Shown: positions 9,683 to 19,900 of the stretch, piece by piece
How the letters are laid out: the number at the start of each line of letters is the position of its first letter
How positions within the stretch are numbered: position 1 is the stretch's first letter
Assembly: GCA_964610885.1 (NCBI GenBank)
Contig: CAZSWR010000016.1
Coordinates: forward strand, 1 to 46,854
Source: CAZSWR01 sp964610885
Lineage (GTDB): Bacteria > Bacteroidota > Ignavibacteria > Kapaibacteriales > UBA2268
DNA length: 46,854 bases
Reading direction: 5' to 3'
The notes under the pieces: model-generated
The model's database searches: none
Told to the model about the DNA's origin: nothing
What the model saw: the letters and a program-made list of their open reading frames with translations, nothing else
Position numbers and translations under genes: made by a program

Positions 9683-10387
9683 ATGATCAAATCCCCAAAA
9701 ACAATCGGACTAATCGGCGGCATAGGCCCCGAATCGACAGTGGACTATTATCGTTTAATCATCAAGGGCTACCGAAAAGTTTTGCAAACCGAGAGCTATC
9801 CTCAGGTGCTGATCAATAGCATCGACATGACCGAGATGATGGAATTTATCAATGCAAACAACCACGACGGGTTGGCCGGCATGTTTCGCAAGGAGCTGGA
9901 CAAACTCGCGCGTGCAGGCGCAGACCTGGCCGTTATCGCAGCAAACACGCCGCACATCGCTTTCGACAGCATTCGCAAAGATTCGCCCATCGAATTGCTC
10001 AGCATCGTGGAGGAAACTCGGAAACGCGCCCAAAAGCTCGGACTGGCCCGCTTGGGGCTGATCGGCACGAAATTCACAATGCAAGAGGGCTTCTACCAGA
10101 AAGAATTCGACAAACACGGCATACAAATCTTTACTCCCGACGCCAAAGACCAGGACTATATCCACGAGATATACTTCAAGGAATTGGTCCGCGGCATCTT
10201 CAACGACAAAACAATCAAACGCCTGATTTCGATCGCCGAAGACTTGATCTCCAAATACAAGATCGACGGCTTGATTCTGGGCGGAACTGAATTGCCGCTG
10301 GTATTGTCAGAAAATGATTTCGACGATATCCACATACTGAACTCCACCGAAATTCATGTTTACAGCATTATTGAAAGTTTACTCTGA
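9683..10387 (+). CDS. Aspartate/glutamate racemase-family protein lacking both catalytic Cys
   Basis: A 234-residue cytoplasmic protein of the Asp/Glu/hydantoin racemase superfamily. The N-terminal IGLIGGIGPESTVDYY (8-23) is the characteristic start of the amino-acid racemase (RacD/YgeA-like) branch. The two catalytic positions are unusual. Motif 1 reads VIAANTPH (84-91), with alanine 87 where C-N-T is expected. Motif 2 reads LILGGTELPL (197-206), with glycine 201 where G-C-T-E is expected. Known members use two cysteines, or a Thr/Cys pair, as acid/base residues. Racemisation by the standard mechanism is therefore unlikely unless this subgroup uses other residues. A GGCGGA element precedes the ATG. 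It is followed by a DinB gene 90 bp downstream. Confidence 0.8.
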   Translation: MIKSPKTIGLIGGIGPESTVDYYRLIIKGYRKVLQTESYPQVLINSIDMTEMMEFINANNHDGLAGMFRKELDKLARAGADLAVIAANTPHIAFDSIRKDSPIELLSIVEETRKRAQKLGLARLGLIGTKFTMQEGFYQKEFDKHGIQIFTPDAKDQDYIHEIYFKELVRGIFNDKTIKRLISIAEDLISKYKIDGLILGGTELPLVLSENDFDDIHILNSTEIHVYSIIESLL

Positions 10388-10477
10388 TTTTTTCAAATAT
10401 TTTGAAACAATGACATACAGATGTCAGTATTACACTTGTATCTTGCATCATGTTTATTTGAATTTTGGAGAAAATGT

Positions 10478-10972
10478 ATGACCACACTTGAATTTTTCAT
10501 CAAAGAGCTTAACTTGGAAGCTCAATCCACACGTAAAATACTCGAATGCGTTCCCGACGGCAAAAACGATTGGGCGCCCCACGCCAAAAGCATGCCGCTA
10601 ATGAGGCTGGCTGTGCACGTGGCCGAGCTTCCGTCTTGGTTCGGAACTATTCTGAACACCAAAGAACTGGATTTTGACCATCACGAATACAAGCCGGAAC
10701 CTATTCAAAACAAAAAAGAATTGCTCGAATACTTCGACAAAACCATCGAAAAAGCTAAAGAAATTCTCTTGGCTACCAAAGAGGAAACACTTAACGAAAG
10801 ATGGATGCTGCGGAAAGGTGATCTCATTTACGTCGATGCAAACAAAGATGAGTTCCTTCGTACTTCGTTCAACCACCTTGTGCACCACCGCGCCCAGCTC
10901 GGCGTCTATCTGCGCTTGCTCGATATTCCGATCCCCGGATGCTACGGCCCCAGCGCTGACGAGAAGTATTAA
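10478..10972 (+). CDS. DinB-family protein
   Basis: A 164-residue four-helix-bundle protein of the DinB/YfiT superfamily. The likely metal ligands are H47 (in LAVHVAELP), H133 and H137 (in FNHLVHHRAQL), the usual H...H-x3-H triad. Family members bind a divalent metal; many act in thiol-dependent transfer or have unknown roles, and several are stress-induced. I chose the ATG at 10478 because GGAG at 10467-10470 sits seven bases upstream; the open frame extends to 10421 but that extension does not look like the family. It lies downstream of the racemase homologue on the same strand and may be cotranscribed. Confidence 0.85.
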   Translation: MTTLEFFIKELNLEAQSTRKILECVPDGKNDWAPHAKSMPLMRLAVHVAELPSWFGTILNTKELDFDHHEYKPEPIQNKKELLEYFDKTIEKAKEILLATKEETLNERWMLRKGDLIYVDANKDEFLRTSFNHLVHHRAQLGVYLRLLDIPIPGCYGPSADEKY

Positions 10973-11445
10973 TAATACCTGAAACATAGCATTGTCAAGG
11001 CTTTCTTGGTTGAATGATCGATTATTATAAAAGGAAAAATGGATTTCGGTTCATCTTTCCTTTTTTTGTGGTTCAATAAAGAATTGTGGAATCAATAGTG
11101 TTTTGTGTTGGTATAGCCATTAGATAGAATGGTCTTGAACCTTGTACGGGTTCAAAATTTGTAAGGGTTCAAAATTTTGAACCCCTACTTTCTGGCTGCG
11201 CCCATCCTTTGGTCCTATTGTGGAGTGGTTGGAGTGAGAGTCATCGGATGAGTATTTGATATAATTACAGAACCTAATACATCTCCTCCCATCGCCCCGC
11301 TGGCAGTGCTTGCCGGCAATCGCGTAACGTTCCGATTACAAGTTTTCACAATTTCACAATTCTCTTGCTTTTGCAATAATTAATACCTAAATTATAAGTA
11401 TTGAAAATAACATCGCCTACAGGTTTTATATAATACGGTGAGCTT
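10973..11445. other. Repeat-bearing intergenic region
   Basis: A 473-bp gap without a gene. The middle holds a dispersed repeat (see 11101-11190). The rest is AT-rich with no recognised structure, except that 11232-11246 carries a CATCGGATGAG motif. That motif also appears, in either orientation, in the spacers near 29024 and 42098. Confidence 0.5.
11101..11190. repeat. Dispersed intergenic repeat, family E copy 1
   Basis: This stretch starts with TTTTGTGTTGGTATAGCC, continues with ATTAGATAGAATGG and CTTGAACCTT, and ends in the palindrome GGGTTCAAAATTTTGAACCC. The same order of blocks occurs at 25877-25990, with an insertion between the second and last block. No open frame or transposase is associated with it. 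Confidence 0.8.
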
Positions 11446-14400
11446 GTGAAGACTGCAATAAATATACTCTGTTTTTTTGTTTGGCTCGGAATTGCTAATT
11501 GCTTGGCACAGACTGTGCCGGCTTGGCGCGCTTCGGGGGCGCTCCCCGAGGCCGTTTCGGGGCATCAATCCGTCTCGCTGCCCGATGGCAACGCGCTTAT
11601 TGTCGGCGGTATCGACGCCTCCGGCGCTGCTTCCTCCGCTTGCGTGATCTACGACGCCTCCACTGGCATGGCCATGCCTGTTAGCTCGCTGGCCGAGCCT
11701 CGCGGCTATTTCTGTTTGGTGGCGGTTCCCACGTCGGCCACGTCCGTCAGGATATTTGCAATCGGAGGCTATACGGGCCAATCGGGTTCGTTCACCACTC
11801 TCTCCTCGGTCGAATACATGGACTACGCCTCAGGAGCCGCCTCGCTACAGTGGAAACGCGGCGGAACCCTTGCCGCCGGGCGCGCAGATGCCCGCGCAGC
11901 AATGCCCAACCCAACGCAAATCATCGTTACCGGCGGCTACACACAGTCCGGCGGCGCGATTCGCACGGGCACAATCCTTTCCTCGTGCGAGGGCATCAAC
12001 GCCTCTACGGGGTTGGTCTTTGGAGTGCCGAGCATGAATTCGGCCCGAGCGGGGCACCTCGCTTGCGCCTTCCGCGATGAAAACGGCGGCATTTCGCTGA
12101 TGGCTTCCGGCGGCGAGTTCCCGGAAAACGCTTCGACTGAAATCTTCACAAACGGCTCGTGGACGCTCTTTGCCAATCCGCCCAAAGCATTCAGGCGCTT
12201 CGCCTCGGGCTTCGGCGATTGCTACGGCACGGCGCGTGTGTTCGGTGGGTTCGGCCCGGCCAGCGCTGCCCCGCAAATCACTTGCGAATGGTACGACGTA
12301 AAGGCCGGCTGGAAATACTCGCCAAACATGAATACGCCCCGCGGGTCTGCACCGGTCGTCCAACTCGCCTCCATTCGCGATACGCTCGCTGCCTATATGG
12401 TGGCCGGCGGCGCCACGCCGGCAGGAACCACTGCCGAATGCGAATACTATACAATTCCAACCAAAACAAATCCCGCGGGCACTTGGATCAAGCTCCAACC
12501 CATGCAAACCGCCGCCTCGGACCGCACACTGAACATACTTGGAACGAATCTGCCGATGGCCACGGGCGGCTTGGCCTCATCCGGCGCCGCTTCGGACGGG
12601 ATTGAGATATTCCAACCGCTCCGCGCAAACGATGCTCCATTCGGCCCCGAGGAAATTGGACGCATTTCGGACAGCATCCTCATCACGATCCGAAACGAAT
12701 GGGTGCTGCCCGTTACGGTAACGAATTTCAGGATTGACAAATCGGCCGAATTCTTCTTCACGGGCGACACATCAAAATTCACACTGGCTCCGGGCGCATC
12801 TCGGCGGGTTTTCGTCCGCTTCGTGCCGAACGACGTCGGTGCGCGTTCGTCGCGCCTGCTTTTCAATGTGGGCGGCGTCGTTGATTCGGTTCGTCTGAGC
12901 GGCACGGGAATAATCTCGAAAATCGTGCTTCAAACCAAAAATCTTTCTTTCGGCAATGTTTACCTCGGTTCGGATTCGCTGATTTGCTTCCCGGCAATAA
13001 AGAACACCGGAACCGATACCACATACATCGATTCAATCTCCGTGGCGCCCGTGGCCGATTTCAAAATTGTCTCGCCATTGGGCCGTTGCACTCTCGCGCC
13101 GGATTCTGTAATCACAGTTTGCGCGCGTTTCGCCCCGACCAAACGCGGCCAAGCATTCGCCACGGCGAGCCTGAACATCGGGACTCGCCGCTTCCCCTGC
13201 GCGCTCGATGGCACGGGCGTGCTCAAGTACATCAAAGCATATTCCACCGGAGCTTGCGACACGGTCAGCCTCGAGCCAAATAAAGTGTATCATGCGCTGC
13301 TCACGCTCAGGAATCCCGGCGACAGCGCGGTTTCGGTCTCGAGCTTCGCATTTACGGGGGCGAATTCCGCATTGTTCTCCATCCCAATGGCCACGCCTTT
13401 CTCCATTCCACCGGGCGGGAACCAAGAAGTTATCGTGAACTTCGCACCGCTGACCGAGGGCGAATACAAAACATCCGTCAGCGCGGCAAACGACGGCGCC
13501 AAGGACTCGATTGCCTCGGCAGCTGTGTGTTTCGTAGTGCGCTCGCGCTCGGTTTCGTTCATGTCCGGCTCGGTTACGCTCGGCGAAATCTGCTCGGGCG
13601 ACACTGCTCGGCAAATGGCCTATATACAAAACCCCAGCAGCTACGACACGATCCGAATCGATTCGATCACCGTTTCGCCCCAATCAACCGACTTATCGTT
13701 CACTCAATACAAAGACACATTGCTCGCCCCGAAAGCCATTATTCCGCTGAATATTGTCTTTTCGTCCGATGCGGTGGGGCCGCGGAGTTATTCGCTTGTC
13801 TGCCATACTTCGTACGGGCCGGCGTCAAACACAATTGCGGCAAGCGTCTTGCCCGCTCTCGGGCTTGGCTTCGAGAAATCGAGTTATGAAGCCGCTCTGG
13901 CGGATAAATGGTCGGCGAAACTCGTTACAACCGCCGCAATTCCCGCGGAGCCTGTCCGGGCAGCGCATTTGCTGCTCGCCTACGATGCCAGCCTGTTGCA
14001 CTTTATCGGGATCGTGCCGTCCACAGCGAACCCATTGGACATGGCGAAAACCACCATCGTTGACGCATCGAGGAACTCAAAGCTGCTCAATCTTTACTGG
14101 CAAAACGATTTAGTGACATCGGCGGATGTGCTGTCCTTCGAGTTTGAAACGCTGTTGGCGGGCACGAACAAATCTGAAATAAGGATCGCCAAGGCAGACT
14201 CAAACCTATTCTGCTTCGAGAGCGCCGATGCCTTTTTCCAAGTGGACGAATCCTGCTCGGGCCGCACCAAGCTCGTGGTTCCGTCCGGCGTCGTCGTGGC
14301 GGTTTCGGCCGAGGGCGGCTCAATCGAGGCTATTATCGACTCGAAGTCGGAAATCGGCTCCGTACGCCACGAAATTGTTGATTTGCTGGGCAGGACGGCC

Positions 14401-14547
14401 TATTCCTCCGGCGAAACTGTAATCCCGGCGGGCACTTCCCGCGTGGCGATCGAAACGAGCGGCTTGCTTCCGGCCGGTGTCTATTGCTATAGAATTATTT
14501 CCAACGGAAAAGCAATTATCACGAAAATGCTTCCAATTGTAAATTAA
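11446..14547 (+). CDS. T9SS cargo: kelch-like, HASP repeats, cohesin-like domain
   Basis: A 1033-residue exported protein with a GTG start preceded by GGTGAG. Residues 1-22 are a signal peptide ending LAQ. Residues 25-390 contain kelch-like repeats with GG pairs (IVGG, AIGGY, VTGGY, ASGG, VFGG, VAGG), giving a propeller. Residues 390-800 hold about four choice-of-anchor-D (HASP-like) domains, clearest at 495-590 (LSFGNVYLGSDSL...IKNTGTDTTYIDSI). Residues 803-940 resemble a cohesin-type jelly roll with LLLAYDASLLHFIGIV. Residues 955-1033 form a T9SS type A sorting domain ending in LPAGVYCYRI...ITKMLP. The sorting tail implies export through T9SS and anchoring at the cell surface. A paralogue with the same domain order lies at 16919-20629, on the other side of an OmpA-family gene. 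Confidence 0.85.
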   Translation: MKTAINILCFFVWLGIANCLAQTVPAWRASGALPEAVSGHQSVSLPDGNALIVGGIDASGAASSACVIYDASTGMAMPVSSLAEPRGYFCLVAVPTSATSVRIFAIGGYTGQSGSFTTLSSVEYMDYASGAASLQWKRGGTLAAGRADARAAMPNPTQIIVTGGYTQSGGAIRTGTILSSCEGINASTGLVFGVPSMNSARAGHLACAFRDENGGISLMASGGEFPENASTEIFTNGSWTLFANPPKAFRRFASGFGDCYGTARVFGGFGPASAAPQITCEWYDVKAGWKYSPNMNTPRGSAPVVQLASIRDTLAAYMVAGGATPAGTTAECEYYTIPTKTNPAGTWIKLQPMQTAASDRTLNILGTNLPMATGGLASSGAASDGIEIFQPLRANDAPFGPEEIGRISDSILITIRNEWVLPVTVTNFRIDKSAEFFFTGDTSKFTLAPGASRRVFVRFVPNDVGARSSRLLFNVGGVVDSVRLSGTGIISKIVLQTKNLSFGNVYLGSDSLICFPAIKNTGTDTTYIDSISVAPVADFKIVSPLGRCTLAPDSVITVCARFAPTKRGQAFATASLNIGTRRFPCALDGTGVLKYIKAYSTGACDTVSLEPNKVYHALLTLRNPGDSAVSVSSFAFTGANSALFSIPMATPFSIPPGGNQEVIVNFAPLTEGEYKTSVSAANDGAKDSIASAAVCFVVRSRSVSFMSGSVTLGEICSGDTARQMAYIQNPSSYDTIRIDSITVSPQSTDLSFTQYKDTLLAPKAIIPLNIVFSSDAVGPRSYSLVCHTSYGPASNTIAASVLPALGLGFEKSSYEAALADKWSAKLVTTAAIPAEPVRAAHLLLAYDASLLHFIGIVPSTANPLDMAKTTIVDASRNSKLLNLYWQNDLVTSADVLSFEFETLLAGTNKSEIRIAKADSNLFCFESADAFFQVDESCSGRTKLVVPSGVVVAVSAEGGSIEAIIDSKSEIGSVRHEIVDLLGRTAYSSGETVIPAGTSRVAIETSGLLPAGVYCYRIISNGKAIITKMLPIVN

Positions 14548-14572
14548 AAATAAAAATATATTAGAGCCATTT

Positions 14573-16633
14573 ATGAGATTTAAAAGATACTTAACAGCTA
14601 TACTGCTCGGATGCTCGCTGGCGATGGCCTCGAGCGCCCAAGCGCAATTGAATACTGACAATATCTACGTCGGGCTGTTTGGCGGAGCCGGAGTCAATTT
14701 CCACACCGGCACTTTCGACACTCGGGACGGGTTGATTTCCTGCGGCTACTTCAACGATGCCAGCTCTCTCAGGTGGCTGGCCGGCAACTATTTGGAAATC
14801 CCATATTCCGACAAGTGGATGTTCTCGCTTCGATTGTTCTACCAGCGTATGGGCGCCGAATTCACGACCCCTACGGCGAACCCGCCCAAGGTTAGCCTCG
14901 GCGACGGCACTTTGGTTACGGCCAACACAGACCAAGTCCTCGACACCCGGCTCGACTACCTGAACCTGGCGCTCGTGGGCAAGTATTTCTTCTACAAGAA
15001 ATGGTACGCCGCCATAGGACCATGCCTTGGCTATGCTGTCCGGGCTGATTTCACACAAAAAGAGAAAATCATTTCTCCCGCAGGATTGAAATTCATTACA
15101 GGAGAGAGCGAACGAACGATTCTGGAGGGCGATTTCGACAATAGCGCCGCCGGAACCAGCGTTGGGTTGCGATTCTCTGCATTGGCCGCACTCGGAGTGG
15201 ATTGCCCTGTCGGCGACCGATTCGTGGTGAACCCAGAAGTATCGTATAACTTGGCCATAACGAAAGCAATGACGCCATCGGATTGGCGCGTGAATGCATT
15301 GAACTTCACGATTGGCTTGAAATTCCTCATCGGGACGCAGCACGAGACTATTACAATCAAAGAAAAAGAACCCGTTAATGATAAACCCGCCGAGGTCATT
15401 AAACCCGTGAAACCATTGCTGCCGGTGGCTTCGATTGCCGCGAGGAACCTGATGCCCAACGGCGCGCTTGCCGATTTTGCGGAAATCACAGTTTCGGACG
15501 AGATGACGAAATTCGTCCTGCCGCTGCTGCCATACGTTTTCTTTGCTCCCAATTCCGGCAAGATACCCGAAAGGTACGAATCGATTCGTTCGGGCGAAAC
15601 CGGAGACTTCTCCGAGAACAACTTTCGCGAACCGATGAACCTCTACCACAACTTGCTCAATATCGTCGGCAAGAGGATGAACGAATACCCCGATGCAAAA
15701 ATTACCGTTACGGGCTGCTTGGAACCATTGGAAGATACAGTTGCTCCGGGCAAGCTGGCCCAATCGAGGGCATTAGCGGTGAAGGAATATTTAACTCAGG
15801 TCTGGCGCATCGCCTCCGATAGGATTAGCATCGTGGAGGGGAAAGTGCCGCAAGTGGCATCGAACCGCAACGCCGCAGACGGCCGCGAGGAGAACCGCCG
15901 CGCTGAAATCACTTCGACAGACGAGCGGATTCTGGCTCCTGTCAAGGGCAATTTGGTTTCGACCACATTGATACCCGAATCGATTTCTATTGCGGCCAAG
16001 GTGCAATACCCAGAAGCGGCCCAATCGTGGAGCTTGGCAGTCAAAGATGCCGACGGCGCCGAACTATTCGCCCGCTCCGGCAGCAATGCGCCCGACACAG
16101 CGCCCATACTTTGGAATCCGAACAAAACGGAGATCGGGAAAATCGCGAGGAACATAAACAAACGCAAAAACTTGACGGCTCAGTTCTCTGTCGCCTCAAC
16201 TGCCGGGGACGTGGAACCGGCAGCCGCCGGCATACCAGTCCGCTACACTGTCAGCTCGAAACTATTGGACGGGACAGTCGTCAGCGATACAATCGTGGAG
16301 CGCTATATGCTGCTGTTCTTCGATTTCGACAAACCCACGATCAGCAAATTCAACGAAAACACCATGTCCATTATTCGTAGCCGAATCAAAACCAATTCGG
16401 CTGTGGCCGTGAAAGGCTTCACAGACCGGATGGGACCGGAGCAACACAATATGTCGCTTTCGACCCAACGCGCCGAAACGGTTTTCAATTCGATTCGCGA
16501 AAGGATCATCCCCGAGAAAATGACCAAAGCCGGCCTCGGCGCGAAGCTGATTTATGACAACGAACTGCCCGAAGGCCGTATGTACAATCGCACGGTGGTC
16601 GTCGAAATTTTTACGCCGATAGACAGCTATTAG
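14573..16633 (+). CDS. OmpA-family outer-membrane protein with two OmpA-like domains
   Basis: A 686-residue outer-membrane protein. Residues 1-24 are a signal peptide (ending AQA). Residues 25-255 alternate aromatic and small residues like an eight-stranded barrel ending NFTIGLKFLIG. A Pro/Lys linker follows (260-285). Residues 310-450 look like an OmpA peptidoglycan-binding-like domain (VTVTGCLEP-type strand at 377, QSRALAVKEYL, NRRAEI). Residues 460-560 are a beta-rich insert. Residues 575-682 form a second OmpA-like domain: FFDFDKPTI, VKGFTDRMG, LSTQRAETV and a final YNRTVVVEIF. It begins 26 bp after the upstream T9SS cargo and is probably cotranscribed with it. The double OmpA-like arrangement could tie the surface proteins to the cell wall; that is inference. 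Confidence 0.85.
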   Translation: MRFKRYLTAILLGCSLAMASSAQAQLNTDNIYVGLFGGAGVNFHTGTFDTRDGLISCGYFNDASSLRWLAGNYLEIPYSDKWMFSLRLFYQRMGAEFTTPTANPPKVSLGDGTLVTANTDQVLDTRLDYLNLALVGKYFFYKKWYAAIGPCLGYAVRADFTQKEKIISPAGLKFITGESERTILEGDFDNSAAGTSVGLRFSALAALGVDCPVGDRFVVNPEVSYNLAITKAMTPSDWRVNALNFTIGLKFLIGTQHETITIKEKEPVNDKPAEVIKPVKPLLPVASIAARNLMPNGALADFAEITVSDEMTKFVLPLLPYVFFAPNSGKIPERYESIRSGETGDFSENNFREPMNLYHNLLNIVGKRMNEYPDAKITVTGCLEPLEDTVAPGKLAQSRALAVKEYLTQVWRIASDRISIVEGKVPQVASNRNAADGREENRRAEITSTDERILAPVKGNLVSTTLIPESISIAAKVQYPEAAQSWSLAVKDADGAELFARSGSNAPDTAPILWNPNKTEIGKIARNINKRKNLTAQFSVASTAGDVEPAAAGIPVRYTVSSKLLDGTVVSDTIVERYMLLFFDFDKPTISKFNENTMSIIRSRIKTNSAVAVKGFTDRMGPEQHNMSLSTQRAETVFNSIRERIIPEKMTKAGLGAKLIYDNELPEGRMYNRTVVVEIFTPIDSY

Positions 16634-16656
16634 GCTTCCGGCCCTTGCCCGGAGGC
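16634..16656. terminator. Hairpin after OmpA-family gene
   Basis: A short GC-rich inverted repeat (GCTTCCGG and CCCGGAGGC arms) begins at the stop codon. There is no T-run, so it is a weak terminator candidate or a mRNA 3'-end structure. Confidence 0.35.
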
Positions 16657-16690
16657 AAGATGTTATTGGTTTGAAGCAATTTGTTCATTA

Positions 16691-16819
16691 AAATTTGACA
16701 TTTTTGCTATACCCTCATCCCCGGCCCTTCTCCCGTCGGGAGAAGGGAGTAAGAAAACGTGTTTTTTTAGAACTCCCTCGTCGCCCTTTGGGAGAAAGGG
16801 ATATAGGGATTGAGGGTTT
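16691..16819. repeat. Dispersed intergenic element, family C copy 1
   Basis: A 129-bp element that also occurs, in the same orientation, at 45382-45508. It has end arms ACCCTCA/TGAGGGT, an internal hairpin with CTTCTCCCG/CGGGAGAAG arms, and a second block CCCTCGTCGCCCTTTGGGAG. The flanking AAATTTGAC...TGCTATA is shared too, so the unit extends to about 16691. No coding capacity. Confidence 0.85.
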
Positions 16820-16918
16820 CTTGCGCACATTCTTGGGATAAAGCAAATAGCTACTAAACAAGGGAAAATTGGAAACGGTATCTGATTTCCTTTTAGTTGA
16901 AAACAAAAGAGATTCGAA

Positions 16919-19900
16919 ATGAATAAGAATAGAAAAAATAGAAAGTTCCTCCGTCCGGCCCTCGCATTGTGGGTTGCGTTCATTGCCATATCGGCCAGCG
17001 CATTTGGCCAGTTGGAACTTGTGGATATGGTTCGCCCATACAAATTCACCGCCGGAATACTCGAAAACGGGCATTTCTATATAACGACAAAGTACATTGG
17101 CGACACGACAAAGCAGCTGATCTACGTCGGGCAAAAGGATCCGATTCTGCCGCCGAACTACACTTCGCACGTGCACATCAGGGTGGACGACCGAGTCTTC
17201 CAGATGCCGTTCGAGGACAATCCGACCACCAAAATGCCGCCGCCGGAAAACGTGCTGATCATCGAAGAGCTGTTCCGGGACACGCTCGAGCAGCTTCCGC
17301 GAGTTTGTGCGCGACTGCTGGCGATCGACCCGGCGACGAACGATTCGCTGCACTTCGTCTTTTCGCTGATGCCCATCAAGAAGGCCGAGGGCGGATTCGT
17401 CCGCTTGGGTGTCGAGTTTGGTGGTTCGAAGCAATCTCACAAATTGGGCGTGCTGATGGAGATCGACACCAAGATCGGCAACAACGACAAAGCGCCCATC
17501 GTAACTTCGCTCGGGCACTACACCACAGAGCATGAATTCACCGCCTCGACGAATCCGCGAATGCCTGATTTCTGGTTGGCGCTCGAGGGCACACCGGCCA
17601 ATCCACAGCTGACGGCTCGCGGCAACTTGCGAGCCGAAGGCCTGATAACGCCTGATTATTTCCTTATCGGCAATTGGAAAGACTTTTCGTCCGGCTCGAT
17701 TGTGGGCCTTAACGGATTCCTCTGGAAAGACCGCCCGGCGCAGACCACACTGCCCTACGACGACAGCGCAGTTCTATTGGTATGGGACGAGAAATTTATC
17801 GGCGCAAATACGCGGCAGTTCCTGGCAAAGACCGAGATCGGCATTGTCGATTCGCTCAAAGTGGTCGATGCGGGGAACACGCACAGCTCCTCGGGCTCCA
17901 GTTCTGGCTTGGGCTTCGGCATATTCTATTCGCGCGGTAGCGGCTGTTCGGCCTTCGATACCGAATTGCAACAGAATTGCGCCGATCCGGCCTACCATGT
18001 TTACGCGCCCGATTCGTTGGAAATGGTTTTTATTCTGTCTAATACATCGAAAAACCTCTATCGCGGCGTACGCTTGCAGACCGGGCCGATGCCCGCCGGG
18101 CTTCGAGTGCAACAATCGCCGAAGCCGGTCGTGCCAAACGATCTGGCCGAGGGCACCACGGCAGTCGGGACTCTGACTTTCTACGCCGATCCGCGGCTCG
18201 ACGATGCCAGCCTTTCCGTTCCGGTTTATATGTTGAACAGTTTCAACGACACATTGGCATTCGACGAAGTCTGTATATTTGTCCCGGGCATAGCCGCCCA
18301 CGATTCGCTCGTGGACCTCGATTTCGAGCTTTCCTGCCCCAGCACGGCCGATACGATGATGGTTCCGCTTTTCCTCAAGGGACTCCGCTGCCGGGACATC
18401 GATACGATATTTATTTCCGGGAACCTGCCGGACAGGAACTGTTTCAGTTTGGTGAAACCAATTCCCAAATCGATTCCGGCGGACGGGTTCGTGCCTGTCT
18501 ATGTCCGTTTCCAAGCGCAAGGGCTGGCCACCTACACGGCCAATCTTACGGCGAGGATCATCGATTACGACGGGTTCGCAGGTGGGGACACCATCCGGCC
18601 CGGATACACATCGAAGCTAAGCGGCACGGGCAAGGACGAAGAGTTCCTTCTCGCGAATAAATCAGATACGCTCAATTTCCACCGCGTTTGCATCGGCGAC
18701 ACGACATTCTGGGAATGGCCGATTAGGAACGTGGGCGGTTGCGACGTCGTTATCGAAGATTATCAATTCATTCACAACCTGCACAATAGCTTCAGCCTGC
18801 GGAACGATTTCGATTTTCCGATTTCAATTCCGAAAAACGACAACGGCTCGATTGGTAAGGCAGTCGTCCGGTTCGCGCCACGCGCGGCCGGATGGGACAC
18901 CACATTGTTGGTCGTCAGAAGTATTTCCGCGCCGATTCGCGATACGCTCGTCATCATCGGCTACGGCGACCAGCCGGCAATTGCCACACCGAACAAGTTC
19001 GTCGATTTCGATACTATCTGCCCGAACCAAGAGCTAACCCTTCCGGCGGAAGTGCTGAACCAGACGGCCTGCGTCGCCGATGTGGATTCCGTTTGGACCA
19101 ATCTTTCGGATTTCTCGGCCTCGCCCACGCGATTCTCGATTCTGCCCGAAAGCGATTTTTCAATCAATTTGCAGGCAAACACAGCTGTCGAAGGCGTCTA
19201 TAACGGGAAACTATTCATTAAAACTAAGACTGCGGTCGATTCAACTGTCCTGTTCCGAGCGGTTGTGGCATCGCGTGCCCTCGAAACGATTGCCAACGAG
19301 GACTATGGCGACGTACGCTACGGCAAATCCAAGCAAAACACGTTCACAGTTCGATCGGTTGGATCGGCGGGCGTCGTCTTGGACGCGATAGAGATTCGCG
19401 GTTTGAACCCAGCCGATTATGTGATAACGCTCCCGGCCGGCGTGACCTTCCCGCTGTATTTGACACCAACGGCCGAACTGACTTTCGGTGTGGAGTTCCG
19501 CCCGACAGATTTGGAGCAACGCCGCGCGAATATATACTACCGCATGGCCGCGGGCAAATGCTGCGCGGAACCCGCCCAGACGGAACTTCGCGGCCGGGGC
19601 TACCGCCCGATAGTCGATCTGGCAAACAATTCGTACCACCTCGGCACGCTCTGCCTGGGCGAGGGCACGACGAGGAACATCACAATTCGCAACTCAGGCA
19701 ATGGCCCGCTACAAATCACGGGCTATAAAACTATCGCCGGCAGCGGTTTCGCGTTGGCAAACATATTCCCGGTAACAATCGATTCGAGCGCTACGATTAG
19801 CCTGCCCGTTTCGTTCACACCGAAGGAACCGGGAGATTTCTCCCTATCGGTCTTTTTCGAGTCGGACGGTGATTTCCTCGTGAAGGACACGCTGCTGTAT

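Noticed and set aside
14591..15763. 390-codon minus-strand frame antisense to the OmpA-family gene
   Set aside because: A shadow of the real gene: the plus-strand product has a signal peptide and OmpA-like domains, whereas the antisense frame has no recognisable domain.
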